From Nostoc sp. S13 (GTDB lineage Bacteria; Cyanobacteriota; Cyanobacteriia; Cyanobacteriales; Nostocaceae), in contig NZ_JAQYWQ010000035.1 in assembly GCF_029379315.1 (NCBI RefSeq), positions 1 to 56,879 of the forward strand: DNA of 56,879 nt, written 5' to 3'. The first letter of the stretch is position 1; each line of letters begins with the position of its first letter. Under the pieces are notes generated by a model that was not told where the DNA came from, did no database searches, and saw only the letters and a program-made list of their open reading frames with translations. Shown piece by piece: positions 26,487 to 35,200 of the stretch. The position numbers and the translations under genes were made by a program.

Positions 26487-27494
26487 GTGGTGGGAATACG
26501 CTACGATTGGCAGGAATTAGAGATTCGGGCGATATACAACACGCCATTGCTAGAGCTTATTTATCAAGCTGCTAGCGTGCATCGCCAATATCATGACCCA
26601 ACAAAAATACAAGTTTGTAAGCTCATATCGATTAAAACGGGAGGTTGTCCAGAAGATTGTAGCTACTGTGCCCAATCTTCCCGCTATAAAACAGAGGTAA
26701 AGGCGCAAGCACTCCTAGAAAAGGAAACGGTAGTTAACATCGCCCAGAAAGCAAAAGAAACTGGTGTTAGTCGCATCTGCATGGGTGCTGCTTGGCGCCA
26801 AGTGCGGGATAACTCACAATTTGAGGAAGTCCTGGAAATGGTCAAGGATGTAACCGCAATGGGTTTAGAAGTGTGCTGCACTCTGGGTATGTTGACGGCA
26901 AATCAGGCTAGGAAATTGGCAGAAGCCGGACTTTACGCCTACAACCATAACTTAGATACCTCACAGGAATATTACAGCACAATTATTACCACGAGGACGT
27001 ATAGCGATCGCTTGAACACAATTGAAAATGTCCGTCAGACAAATGTTACTGTATGTTCTGGCGGTATCCTGGGTTTGGGCGAAACTGTCGATGACCGGGT
27101 TGGGATGTTACAAACTCTGGCAAACTTACATCCGCATCCAGAGTCTGTGCCGATTAATATTCTTTCACAAGTACCAGGCACACCCTTAGAAAATCAGCCT
27201 GATGTCCCCATTTGGGATATTGTGCGGATGATTGCCACAGCCAGGATTTTAATGCCAGCTTCCGATGTGCGTCTTAGTGCCGGTAGGGCTAGACTTTCTC
27301 AAGTTGAACAAGCTTTCTGCTTTATGGCAGGAGCCAATTCGATCTTTTCTAGCGACGACAACAAGATGTTAACGGTGACAACTCCCTGTCCAGATTACGA
27401 TACTGATCGAGAAATGCTGAATTTACTTGGTTTAGGAATGCGTCCGCCTTCCCAAAGACTGGAGAAGGTAGCAAGTCCGGCTGTTGTGGCGTAA
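26487..27494 (+). CDS. bioB: Biotin synthase
   Basis: A 335-aa radical-SAM enzyme inserting sulfur into dethiobiotin, the last step of biotin synthesis. The 4Fe-4S SAM cluster motif is C54-x3-C58-x2-C61 ([18 protein letters not shown]). Further landmarks are [40 protein letters not shown] and the Arg of [10 protein letters not shown]. The reading frame is open further up to 26379, but GTG at 26487 has an AAGGA site seven bases before it and gives the normal family length and start ([10 protein letters not shown]). A terminator-like hairpin follows. No other bio gene is in the window. Confidence 0.95.
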   Translation: MVGIRYDWQELEIRAIYNTPLLELIYQAASVHRQYHDPTKIQVCKLISIKTGGCPEDCSYCAQSSRYKTEVKAQALLEKETVVNIAQKAKETGVSRICMGAAWRQVRDNSQFEEVLEMVKDVTAMGLEVCCTLGMLTANQARKLAEAGLYAYNHNLDTSQEYYSTIITTRTYSDRLNTIENVRQTNVTVCSGGILGLGETVDDRVGMLQTLANLHPHPESVPINILSQVPGTPLENQPDVPIWDIVRMIATARILMPASDVRLSAGRARLSQVEQAFCFMAGANSIFSSDDNKMLTVTTPCPDYDTDREMLNLLGLGMRPPSQRLEKVASPAVVA

Positions 27495-27511
27495 GTCCTG
27501 AGAATGAAGAA

Positions 27512-27538
27512 AAAACCTCTGGAGTTCCCAGAGGTTTT
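27512..27538 (+). terminator. Terminator-like hairpin after bioB
   Basis: AAAACCTCTGG and CCAGAGGTTTT form an 11-bp stem with a five-base loop; the T run is part of the stem. Confidence 0.7.
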
Positions 27539-27619
27539 GGTTCCTGATTTAGTTTCTATTGGTTACTACAATTTGTCCTCAGTTATTTCCCGATAGTGAA
27601 GGAAATTATTTGAACGCCG

Positions 27620-27652
27620 AGATCCCCGACTTCTCTAAGAAGTCGGGGATCT
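27620..27652. repeat. 15-bp hairpin repeat (CCCCGACTTCT family)
   Basis: AGATCCCCGACTTCT pairs perfectly with AGAAGTCGGGGATCT around CTA. The same hairpin with a compensatory base-pair change is at 36988-37020. Confidence 0.8.
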
Positions 27653-27680
27653 GATTCTTGCGATTTTATTTGTATATTAG

Positions 27681-27767
27681 ACTTCTTGCATAAATCAAAA
27701 ATAAGAACCCCACCCCCAGCCCCTCCCCTTAGCAAGGGGTGGGGTGTTAGGGACTTTTGCAAGAGGT
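27681..27767. mobile_element. MITE-like repeat with CTTGCA-type inverted ends
   Basis: It begins ACTTCTTGCATAAATCAAAA and ends GGGACTTTTGCAAGAGGT, ends that are inverted copies of each other. A longer copy lies at 50796-50912 with the same ends and AATAAGAACCCC beside the left end. The interior is a GC-rich hairpin. No coding capacity. Confidence 0.65.
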
Positions 27768-27794
27768 ATATTGAGTGTCTACCTATCGACGCGA

Positions 27795-29333
27795 TTAATT
27801 CTTCACCTGTGGCTGCGAACCAGGAATCGTTACATCTATTGGTGTCACCTGTGCTGCTAGCTGCGTCAATGGCGGTTGAATGGCGGTTTGATTCCCCACG
27901 ACTAAAGTCACGAGCTTTTCTGGCTTGAGGTATTTTCGTGCTACCCGTTGCACATCAGCAGCCGTGGTGGCGGCGACGGCTTTTTGATAGCGAAACAGAA
28001 AATCAGCAGGATAGCCGTAATATTCGTATCGGATCAACCGTGATAAAGTTTGGTTGGGGTCTTGAAAGTTGAATACAAAGGAGTTGAGTGTAGACTCTTT
28101 GGCATAAGCCAGTTCTTTTGCTGTTACTCTTTGAGTTTGGATGCGCTTAATTTCAGCTTGTAAGGCTTTGATAAACTGCACGGTAGCATCCGATCGCGTT
28201 TCTCCACCAGCAATAAATATCCCAGGATAATCGTAGCGGGGACTCCACTGGCCATAGACAGAGTAAGCTAAACCTTGACGCGATCGCAATTCATTAAATA
28301 AGCGTCCACCAAATCCATTTAACACCCCATTCAATACATCCAGCGCTGCATAATCGGGATTGTCAAACCGTCCACCTAAATGGCCGAGAAGCACACTACT
28401 TTGCGTTAGTTGTGGCTGATTGACAAAAAAGACTCCGCCTGTATTAGCTGGCAAAACATTTGGTAATTTGGGTTTAGCAATATTTGAGTTGCGGTTCCAG
28501 TCGCCCAACTTAGCTTGAACAAGCGATCGCATTTTCTTCGCATCAAAATCCCCGACAATCCCCAAAATCATATTATTGGGGTAAAAATATTGCTGATAGA
28601 AATTGAGCAAATCTTCACGAGAAACCTGATCCACCGTTGCATACTCGATCGTGCGAGCATAGGGGCTATCTTTCCCATAGATCAGTTTCTTAAATTCTCG
28701 ACGAGCAATCCCATCTGGACTGTCATTGCGACGGGCAATGCCACCCTTAGCTTGTGTCTTAGCCAAGTCTAGCTTTTCTTGAGGAAATACTGGCGATCGC
28801 AGCACCTCAGCAAACAGCCCAAACACCGTTTCTAAATCTTCACTGAGTGCGTCAAAGCTAGCATGACCAGAAGCTTCACCAATACTAGTTTCCACAGCCG
28901 CCGCCCGTTGTTCCAATATCTCGTTGAGTTGATCAGGCGAATGTTTCTTAGTTCCCCCAGTTCGCATCACCGCCCCTGTAAAACCGGCTAAACCAACTTT
29001 CTGTTGTGATTCCAAGCGATTTCCTGTTCGCACAAACGCCGTCCCATTCACCAACGGTAACTCGTGATCCTCCATTAAATAGACAACCAAGCCGTTTTGG
29101 AGCACAAACCGCTCATACTTGGGTAACTTAATCTCAGGTAACGGTGGCAACTGCAACTCCGTGTAATGCTTTGCTTCAGCCGTCGCCGCCAGAGAAAAAT
29201 TACAAGTTAAAAGTAAACACGTAAAAACAGTAACCAAAGCATAAATCAACCCCTTCCCATTTTTGATTTTAGATTTTAGATTTTGGATTTTGAACACTAT
29301 CTGCCTTTTACCCTTCACCTTGAACCTCTGCAT
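27795..29333 (-). CDS. M16 family peptidase-like subunit lacking the zinc motif
   Basis: About 512 aa. After a signal-like hydrophobic segment (LIYALVTVFTCLLLTCNFSLA) come two M16-type domains. The position of the catalytic HxxEH reads GLAGFTGAVM, so zinc binding is lost, as in non-catalytic partners of heterodimeric M16 peptidases. Recognisable stretches are YFYPNNMILGIVGDFD and FNELRSRQGLAYSVYG. ATG at 29333 has an AGGAAGAG site just upstream, so it is preferred over TTG 29417. Residues 1-22 still come partly from repeat-like DNA. It lies 55 bp downstream of the catalytic partner and probably forms a periplasmic complex with it. Confidence 0.82.
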   Translation of the reverse strand: MQRFKVKGKRQIVFKIQNLKSKIKNGKGLIYALVTVFTCLLLTCNFSLAATAEAKHYTELQLPPLPEIKLPKYERFVLQNGLVVYLMEDHELPLVNGTAFVRTGNRLESQQKVGLAGFTGAVMRTGGTKKHSPDQLNEILEQRAAAVETSIGEASGHASFDALSEDLETVFGLFAEVLRSPVFPQEKLDLAKTQAKGGIARRNDSPDGIARREFKKLIYGKDSPYARTIEYATVDQVSREDLLNFYQQYFYPNNMILGIVGDFDAKKMRSLVQAKLGDWNRNSNIAKPKLPNVLPANTGGVFFVNQPQLTQSSVLLGHLGGRFDNPDYAALDVLNGVLNGFGGRLFNELRSRQGLAYSVYGQWSPRYDYPGIFIAGGETRSDATVQFIKALQAEIKRIQTQRVTAKELAYAKESTLNSFVFNFQDPNQTLSRLIRYEYYGYPADFLFRYQKAVAATTAADVQRVARKYLKPEKLVTLVVGNQTAIQPPLTQLAAQVTPIDVTIPGSQPQVKN

Positions 29334-29346
29334 ATCTCTCTTCCTT

Positions 29347-29378
29347 TGCGCCCTTTGCGCCCTTTGCGCCCTTTGCGG
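29347..29378. repeat. 9-nt tandem repeat (CCCTTTGCG) between the M16 genes
   Basis: Three to four tandem GCGCCCTTT units lie in the short gap between the paired peptidase genes and just upstream of the second gene's ribosome-binding site. Confidence 0.8.
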
Positions 29379-29388
29379 TTCGTTTGTC

Positions 29389-31032
29389 TCATCCTTGTTT
29401 CGACAACAGCTTACCAATCGTGCGATTTTCCGGCGTAAATGTCTCCTTTGCCACCCGTTGAATATCAGCCGTCGTCACCGCCGAAATCTTATCCAACTGC
29501 TTAAACAAATTCCGCCAAGAGCCAGTTTTCACCTCATATTCCAACAATTGTTGAGCCATCCCCATATTTGAATCGAGGATACGTAACAAACCCGCCCGTG
29601 CTTGGGTTTTCAGCCGTTGCAAATCAGCCGCCGCTACAGGCTCAGTTTTTAATTTGTCAATTTCTTGGCGCAAAGCCACCGCCAATTCATCAACTGTATG
29701 ACCAGGAGCCGTCAGAGCATAGAAAAATATCAGGTTTGGGTATTTATCTCCAGGAAATCCACTATAACCTTGAGCATTTAGCGCCAAACGCTGCTTTTCT
29801 ACCAAAGACTTATACAGCCGCGACGTGCGCCCATCACTTAATAAACTGCCAATGATTTCATAGACTGCATTATCTGGATGGGTAATTGCCGGACGATGAT
29901 AACCTTCTAAATACCAGGGTTGAGAAGGTAACTGTAAAGTAACTTCTCGTGTTTGTTGTTGTGGGGGTTCCACCGGGATTTGCTCAACAGCTTTCGTTTT
30001 TGCTTGATAGCGGCCAAAATAAGTTTGTGCCAGTTTTTTCACCTTAGCTGCGTTGACATCTCCGACAATGGCGATCGCTAAATTACTTGGTACGTAGTGA
30101 GTATCAAAAAACTTTTGGACATCTTCCGGTGTCAGATTGCGAATATCTTGGTCATAACCAATCACTGGACGCTTGTAGGGATGGACTTTGTAAGCAGTAT
30201 CGATAAATTTCTCCACCATCAGTCCAATGGGTGAATTCTCTACCCGCATCCGTCGTTCTTCTAAAATTACATCTTTCTCTTTATAAAACTCACGACGAAT
30301 TACCGGATCGAGAAATCGCTCCGACTCCAACGACATCCAAAGTTCCAGTTTATTAGCAGGAAAGCTGTATAGATAACGGGTGGCTTCGGTTGAAGTATTG
30401 GCATTTAAACCCACGCCTCCCGCTTGTTCAACAATTTGCCCTAATTCGTTTTGTTTGACTAGCTTACCTGCTTGCAATTCCACTTGCTTGAACTCAGTTT
30501 CTAACCGAGCAACCTCATCTTTTTTGCCATCGGTTTTCGCTGTTTTAATTTCAGCATCCAATCGTTCTAAGGTTTCAAGCAGGGGTTTTTCTGCTTTGTA
30601 GTCTTTTGTACCAATGCGGGTTGTACCTTTAAACGCCAAATGCTCCAGAAAGTGAGCTACACCAGTTTTGCCATCTGACTCATCCACACCACCGACATCT
30701 GCATAGGTAAGAAAAGAAACCACAGGCGCTTGATGTCGTTCCAAGACGATGAATTTTAGACCATTGTCGAGGCGAAATTCCGTTAACTGCTTGATTACTC
30801 GATCCAGATAAGGTTGGATCGAACTTTCAACTGGTGGAGTTTGAGCCAGAGCAATTTGTGGCAGCAATCCGCACCAAAGGATAATCAAAGTTAACAAAGT
30901 GACAAACAACCGCCGCAATGTGACAGATACTTGATCTGACCAATCCAAAATCCCAAATTTCAAATCCTTCGACTGAGCGTTCGCATAGCGTTCTGCAGGA
31001 AAGTCCAGAATTGACCGACTGATCTGGTTCAT
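29389..31032 (-). CDS. M16 family zinc peptidase, catalytic subunit
   Basis: About 547 aa. A hydrophobic export segment (LFVTLLTLIILWCGLLPQIA) is followed by the inverted zinc motif HFLEH (H129, E132, H133, counted with two extra upstream residues) in TGVAHFLEHLAFKGT, and a second domain without zinc ligands. A charged helical insertion of about 50 residues follows the motif (KPLLETLERLDAEIKTAKTD). It should degrade peptides in the periplasm or thylakoid lumen together with the inactive partner encoded next. ATG 31032 is the first ATG, but the N-terminal 35 residues look repeat-derived, so a start nearer residue 40 is possible. Confidence 0.85.
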   Translation of the reverse strand: MNQISRSILDFPAERYANAQSKDLKFGILDWSDQVSVTLRRLFVTLLTLIILWCGLLPQIALAQTPPVESSIQPYLDRVIKQLTEFRLDNGLKFIVLERHQAPVVSFLTYADVGGVDESDGKTGVAHFLEHLAFKGTTRIGTKDYKAEKPLLETLERLDAEIKTAKTDGKKDEVARLETEFKQVELQAGKLVKQNELGQIVEQAGGVGLNANTSTEATRYLYSFPANKLELWMSLESERFLDPVIRREFYKEKDVILEERRMRVENSPIGLMVEKFIDTAYKVHPYKRPVIGYDQDIRNLTPEDVQKFFDTHYVPSNLAIAIVGDVNAAKVKKLAQTYFGRYQAKTKAVEQIPVEPPQQQTREVTLQLPSQPWYLEGYHRPAITHPDNAVYEIIGSLLSDGRTSRLYKSLVEKQRLALNAQGYSGFPGDKYPNLIFFYALTAPGHTVDELAVALRQEIDKLKTEPVAAADLQRLKTQARAGLLRILDSNMGMAQQLLEYEVKTGSWRNLFKQLDKISAVTTADIQRVAKETFTPENRTIGKLLSKQG

Positions 31033-31182
31033 AAGCAAAAATTAAGATAAAGTTACACTACCTAAAAAACAGAACACTTAGTAAAAGAGCCTTAATCTTG
31101 TATTAAGTTTTCTGGGTTTTTTCTACTTGACGTAAGACAATTATGCTACAACTCGTGTTGCGGATATTTAACCATAACTATT

Positions 31183-31797
31183 ATGCGAGTTTTTAATTCT
31201 TCTCCGTCTTCAGAGGCTCAGACACGCACGCGGATTTTACAGGCAGCACAACGCTTGTTTGCTTCTCAGGGATTTGACGGCACTACCACCCACGATTTAG
31301 CACAGGCAGCCGGTGTAGCTGAAGGCACTCTATTTCGTTATTTTCCCAATAAAAAAGCAATTTTGGTGGAAGTCGCCACGAGTGGTTGGGTGGAGATTCT
31401 CACAGATTTACTGACAGAATTAAGTGAAATGGGTAGCTATAAAGCCATAGCTCAAGTAATGCGCCGCCGGATGTGGAATTTCCAAAAAAATGCCGATGTG
31501 ATGCGTGTTTGTTTTATGGAAGTGCAGTTTCACCCCGATTTGCGCGATCGCATTCAATTAGAAGTGATTACCAAAATGACCGATGTGGGCGAAGCATTCT
31601 TTCAAACAGCGATAGATAAAGGCATTTATCGTCAAATGGATACCAAGTTGGTTGCGAAAGTTTTCTTAGGAATGTTTGCGATCGCAGGTTTTTCTAACAA
31701 TACTCTCATTGAACCTGACGCTTCCCCCCAAGAAATGCAGCAAATGGCAGAAGGACTCGCTGATATCTTCCTGAATGGAGTCTTAGCCAAAGAGTGA
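31183..31797 (+). CDS. TetR family transcriptional regulator
   Basis: A 204-aa protein. The N-terminal TetR helix-turn-helix spans about residues 13-60 (RILQAAQRLFASQGFDGTTT, then AAGVAEGTLFRYFPNKKAIL), followed by a helical ligand-binding domain. It is divergent from the M16 peptidase operon (start codons about 150 bp apart), so it may regulate that operon and itself. No operator palindrome is obvious in the gap. The ligand is unknown. Confidence 0.88.
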   Translation: MRVFNSSPSSEAQTRTRILQAAQRLFASQGFDGTTTHDLAQAAGVAEGTLFRYFPNKKAILVEVATSGWVEILTDLLTELSEMGSYKAIAQVMRRRMWNFQKNADVMRVCFMEVQFHPDLRDRIQLEVITKMTDVGEAFFQTAIDKGIYRQMDTKLVAKVFLGMFAIAGFSNNTLIEPDASPQEMQQMAEGLADIFLNGVLAKE

Positions 31798-31814
31798 ACA
31801 ATCATAAGTTCTGA

Positions 31815-31886
31815 ACCTTAACTCCAAACTCCAAACTCCTAACTCCTAACTCCTAACTCTTAACTCCTAACTCCTAACTCTTAACT
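31815..31886. repeat. Heptamer repeat (AACTCCT) array
   Basis: About ten tandem AACTCCA/AACTCCT/AACTCTT units. The right end supplies the stop codon of the minus-strand DUF4332 gene. Confidence 0.9.
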
Positions 31887-32321
31887 AATGATTGCTTGCG
31901 CTTGCTGACTCCACTGTTGTACTAGTTCAATTGCTGGACACAAATCTCGTCGCTGCATTGTTGCTACCTGCAAGCGCATAATTTGTTGGTGCAATCTGTG
32001 AGTGGGAGTTTGAGCTAACTGTGCTACAGAACCAATACCGGCATGAAGCAATAAACCACAATATTGTGTCCCTACACTGGGAATACGCGCCAAGTCAGCC
32101 AAAGCTATCCATTTATTTACATACTGAAGATGAATCTGTAGTTTATTGGCTAACGCTACTTTTTCCTCTAGAGTTTTTCCTTGTTTGATTAGCTCTACTG
32201 TGCTAGTAATCCCACAATTTTGCAGTTGAGATTGTTCTTCTTGGCTCAGTCCAGGTAATTGCTCAATTGGCCAGTCACGAGATTGGATAGGACTTCTTCT
32301 ATTTGTGTGTTTAGCAGACAT
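31881..32321 (-). CDS. DUF4332 helix-hairpin-helix protein
   Basis: A 146-aa soluble protein that reads as DUF4332: LPGLSQEEQSQLQNCGITST, then LADLARIPSVGTQYCGLLLH and AGIGSVAQLAQTP. These are repeated helix-hairpin-helix-like units (PGL/PSVG turns) similar to those in DNA-binding proteins. The role is unknown. Its upstream region is unusual, holding 22-nt and 21-nt tandem repeats within 60-200 bp of the start. The stop codon lies at the edge of the AACTCCT array. Confidence 0.78.
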   Translation of the reverse strand: MSAKHTNRRSPIQSRDWPIEQLPGLSQEEQSQLQNCGITSTVELIKQGKTLEEKVALANKLQIHLQYVNKWIALADLARIPSVGTQYCGLLLHAGIGSVAQLAQTPTHRLHQQIMRLQVATMQRRDLCPAIELVQQWSQQAQAIIS

Positions 32322-32380
32322 TTTTGAAATTAAAATATAGGTTTGTTTAAATATTGTGGCAGTTGCTTCTTTGCAAAAGT

Positions 32381-32422
32381 ATGCGCTCTTGCAGTTTAAT
32401 ATATGCGCTCTTGCAGTTTAAT
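32381..32422. repeat. Two 22-nt tandem repeats
   Basis: ATGCGCTCTTGCAGTTTAAT occurs at 32381-32400 and 32403-32422, identical, with 2-nt spacing, 60-100 bp upstream of the DUF4332 start. Confidence 0.9.
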
Positions 32423-32459
32423 CTTTGTATTGCCGTGCTATCTTAACCAAACCTCTTGC

Positions 32460-32522
32460 AATGGCATTGTATTAGCTGACAATAACATTGTATCGATTTG
32501 CAATAACATTGTATTGGCTGAC
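32460..32522. repeat. Three 21-nt tandem repeats
   Basis: Units at 32460-32480, 32481-32501 and 32502-32522 share AAT-x-x-CATTGTAT and end in TGAC or TTGC. The two-turn period resembles iterons or transposase/regulator binding arrays. Confidence 0.85.
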
Positions 32523-32914
32523 AAAAATTAAGTAGAGTCAATTGTTAGTATTTTCCACGCCACTTCTCTAGAGCATCGATTCAGTAATCAAAAACCTAAC
32601 CCCGCAGCCCCCTTCCCGACTAGGGAAGGGCAGGGTGGTTTCATACAAGCAGAGAAATGTCAACTTAACGTGAAAGTTAGTCTATAGCAATCCGATTTGA
32701 TTTGTGAAAAAATTTAAGTATATGTAGGGTGTGTTATCGCGTAGCGTAACGCACCTGGAATCAGAGGTGGTGCGTTAGCCTTTGGCGTAACGCACCCTAC
32801 GTATATTTCAAAAATCAAATATCAGTTCTATAGAAGCAGCATTTAGAGATATCTCGTTCCCCAAGTTCTTGATGCTGAGTTTTTGCCGGATGCAATTGAT
32901 TTAGAATATTAGGT

Positions 32915-33715
32915 TTATGCGGTAATTAACTCACCTCGCATCACAGTTACCGCTTGTCCGCCGAGAAAGACGCGATCGCCTCCTGTATAACGTACTTTTA
33001 CCACCCCACCGCGACTCGATGCTTGATAAGCCAAAAACTCATCTTTGTGCAAGCGATCGCGCCAGAACGCAGCAAGACAACAATGGGCAGCCCCAGTCAC
33101 GGGGTCTTCATTAATACCTACTCCTGGTGCAAAGAAGCGAGAGATAAAATCATAATTTGCATCAGAGTGCGTAATGCTGGTAACTATAACATCAGAAACA
33201 GGCAACGTTTTTAGTAGTTGAAAATTAGGCTGGATTTGCCGCACCAAGTCTTCCGATTCCAATTCCACTAAATAACCTAGTGAATTCTGCAAGACAGATT
33301 TGTATGGTACACCCAAAGCCGCATTAAGTTCTGGAGGAGCGATCGTTACTTGTGAGTGATTTACAGGAAAATCTAACTCAATCCACTCACCTTGCAACTT
33401 AGCAATCAGCACTCCACTTTTGGTGTAGAAACGTGCAACTTCATTAGCTGACAGATGCCCCTCTGACCAAAGTACATGGGCACTAGCTAAAGTTGCATGA
33501 CCACAAAGCGGCACTTCCACCGTGGGCGTAAACCAACGCAGATTAAAGCCATCATCCTGTCTAACTAAAAAAGCCGTTTCAGATAAATTCATCTCCTGCG
33601 CTACGTTCTGCATCCAGCGTTCGTCTTCAGCGGTGGGCAAAAGACAGACAGCAGCAGGATTACCTGCGAAAGGTGTATTGGTAAAAGCATCAACTTGAGT
33701 AATGGTTTGTCCCAT
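32915..33715 (-). CDS. PhzF family isomerase-like protein
   Basis: A 266-aa protein with the two-lobed PhzF/YddE fold: ITQVDAFTNTPFAGNPAAVC, the catalytic Glu46 in MNLSETAFL, VPLCGHATLASAHVL and GINEDPVTGAAHCCLAAFW. The family includes diaminopimelate-epimerase-like isomerases; substrates of most members are unknown. ATG at 33715 (MGQTITQVDAF) matches family starts, while a start at 33754 would add a non-conserved tail. It is monocistronic. No phenazine genes are present, so the name refers to fold only. Confidence 0.88.
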   Translation of the reverse strand: MGQTITQVDAFTNTPFAGNPAAVCLLPTAEDERWMQNVAQEMNLSETAFLVRQDDGFNLRWFTPTVEVPLCGHATLASAHVLWSEGHLSANEVARFYTKSGVLIAKLQGEWIELDFPVNHSQVTIAPPELNAALGVPYKSVLQNSLGYLVELESEDLVRQIQPNFQLLKTLPVSDVIVTSITHSDANYDFISRFFAPGVGINEDPVTGAAHCCLAAFWRDRLHKDEFLAYQASSRGGVVKVRYTGGDRVFLGGQAVTVMRGELITA

Positions 33716-34175
33716 TAGAGTCACTTGAAAGTTAGACAGCAATATATTTATCAAAACAGAATAAAGGCGTCAGTCGTCAGAATTCAGCATGAATTCCGTA
33801 CAAGTGGCGGATAGCGCAGCGTCTGGTAGAGAGTGTCTGAATAAACGGCGTTTTTGCATCCTCACTAAATATGCTTTCTTTAGTGGTTTTCAAGACTCGC
33901 TAACGTCTTGATTCTGACTTGTGAATTCTGACCGAAAACGAAAAGGGTACAAGCCCCTCTCTTACAAAGTTCTGATGCCTGCGGCGGGCTGTGCCAACGG
34001 AGGAAACCTCCGCTCAGACTTTGCGCTAAATTGATTTATAGGGATTATTAATTTTGAATTTTGAATTTTGAATTCCCCGAAGGGGTTGACTTCTTCTTCA
34101 AGTCGCCAATTTTCTGAAAGCCAGTTTCAATTTCTGAAACCAGCCTGACAAAAGCTTTAGAAAAGGCTAGGTTAA
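33716..34175. other. Repeat-mosaic intergenic region
   Basis: Contains GGCGGATAGCGCAGCGTCTG, related to debris at about 8830, GATGCCTGCG and CGCTCAGACTTT shared with 14799-14836, and three tandem TTTTGAA units (about 34049-34071). No gene seen. Confidence 0.5.
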
Positions 34176-35156
34176 GTGTTAATTACAGTCCGCACCCCAG
34201 CAGCGATGGTAAAAGAATTAGCAATTTGCACCCGTGGACTAACTAAGCAATTTGACAGGCACGTTGCTGTCAATGATGTTGATTTAGAAATCCAGGCGGG
34301 GGAAGTATATGGATTGATTGGGCCGAATGGCGCGGGTAAAACAACTCTCATCCGAATGTTGGCGACTGCTGAGGAACCAACTACAGGTGAGATTTATATT
34401 AATGGCGATCGCCTACTCCGTGACAAGAGTAACCCCAAACTGAAGCGTCGTCTTGGCTACTTACCCGATGACTACCCGCTATATGAGGATCTGACAGTCT
34501 GGGATTACCTAGATTATTTTGCACGTCTGTATCGTTTGCGAGAACCACGTCGCACTCAACGCTTACATGAAGTTTTAGAACTAATCCAACTTGGTAATAA
34601 ACGCAATAGTCAGATTTCTACTCTGTCGCGGGGGATGAAACAGCGCTTAAGTTTAGCGCGAACGATTATCCACGAACCGATTTTACTACTACTAGATGAG
34701 CCTGTTTCTGGGCTTGACCCCATTGCTAGGATGCACTTTCGCGAAATCATCAAAGCTTTGCGAGAAGCTGGGATGACTGTAATCATATCTTCTCACGTTC
34801 TCAGTGATTTAGCGGAACTCTGTACTTCTGTGGGAATTATGGAACTTGGCTTTTTGGTAGAAAGTACTTCCCTACAGCAACTTTATCAACGTCTTTCCCA
34901 CCAGCAAATTGTGTTATCAACTCTGGGAAACCTAGAGACACTTTTGAGCGAACTAAAACATCATCCTTTAGTAGAAGAGTGGGAGGTAATACCAGGAAAA
35001 AACAGCGTGCGGGTGAATTTTTCCGGCAAAGATGAAGATAGTGCTGAGTTATTGCGATCGCTGATTAAAGCAGGCATTCCTTTGACTGATTTTCACTGCA
35101 CGCAAGAAGACTTAGAAAGTATTTTCCTAAAATTAGGTCACAAACAAGCATCTTGA
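34176..35156 (+). CDS. ABC transporter ATP-binding protein
   Basis: A 326-aa ATPase of the ABC-2 exporter type: Walker A GPNGAGKTT, LSRGMKQR signature, Walker B LLLLDEPVSGLDP and the SSHVLSDL H-loop. A C-terminal regulatory domain of about 90 residues follows. It energises the permease encoded 44 bp downstream. The start is GTG 34176 with an AAAAGGCTAGG stretch upstream; ATG 34206 lacks a ribosome-binding site but is possible. The substrate is unknown. Confidence 0.88.
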   Translation: MLITVRTPAAMVKELAICTRGLTKQFDRHVAVNDVDLEIQAGEVYGLIGPNGAGKTTLIRMLATAEEPTTGEIYINGDRLLRDKSNPKLKRRLGYLPDDYPLYEDLTVWDYLDYFARLYRLREPRRTQRLHEVLELIQLGNKRNSQISTLSRGMKQRLSLARTIIHEPILLLLDEPVSGLDPIARMHFREIIKALREAGMTVIISSHVLSDLAELCTSVGIMELGFLVESTSLQQLYQRLSHQQIVLSTLGNLETLLSELKHHPLVEEWEVIPGKNSVRVNFSGKDEDSAELLRSLIKAGIPLTDFHCTQEDLESIFLKLGHKQAS

Positions 35157-35200
35157 TACGTCAATAAATATCACTCCCCATTTTTGGAGAATTTTTTCTT

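Larger units (their letters stand above)
32322..32914. other. Repeat-rich intergenic region
   Basis: Besides the tandem repeats listed, it holds a CCTTCCC/GGGAAGG hairpin repeat (32590-32640) and a GTGTCAACTTAA-type MITE fragment (about 32656). It also has an inverted pair built on GTAACGCACC and GGTGCGTTA with an outer TAGGGTG/CACCCTA pair (about 32727-32803). No gene seen. Confidence 0.55.

Noticed and set aside
32460..32522. Possible CRISPR array
   Set aside because: 21-nt units follow each other directly without spacers; no cas gene is nearby.
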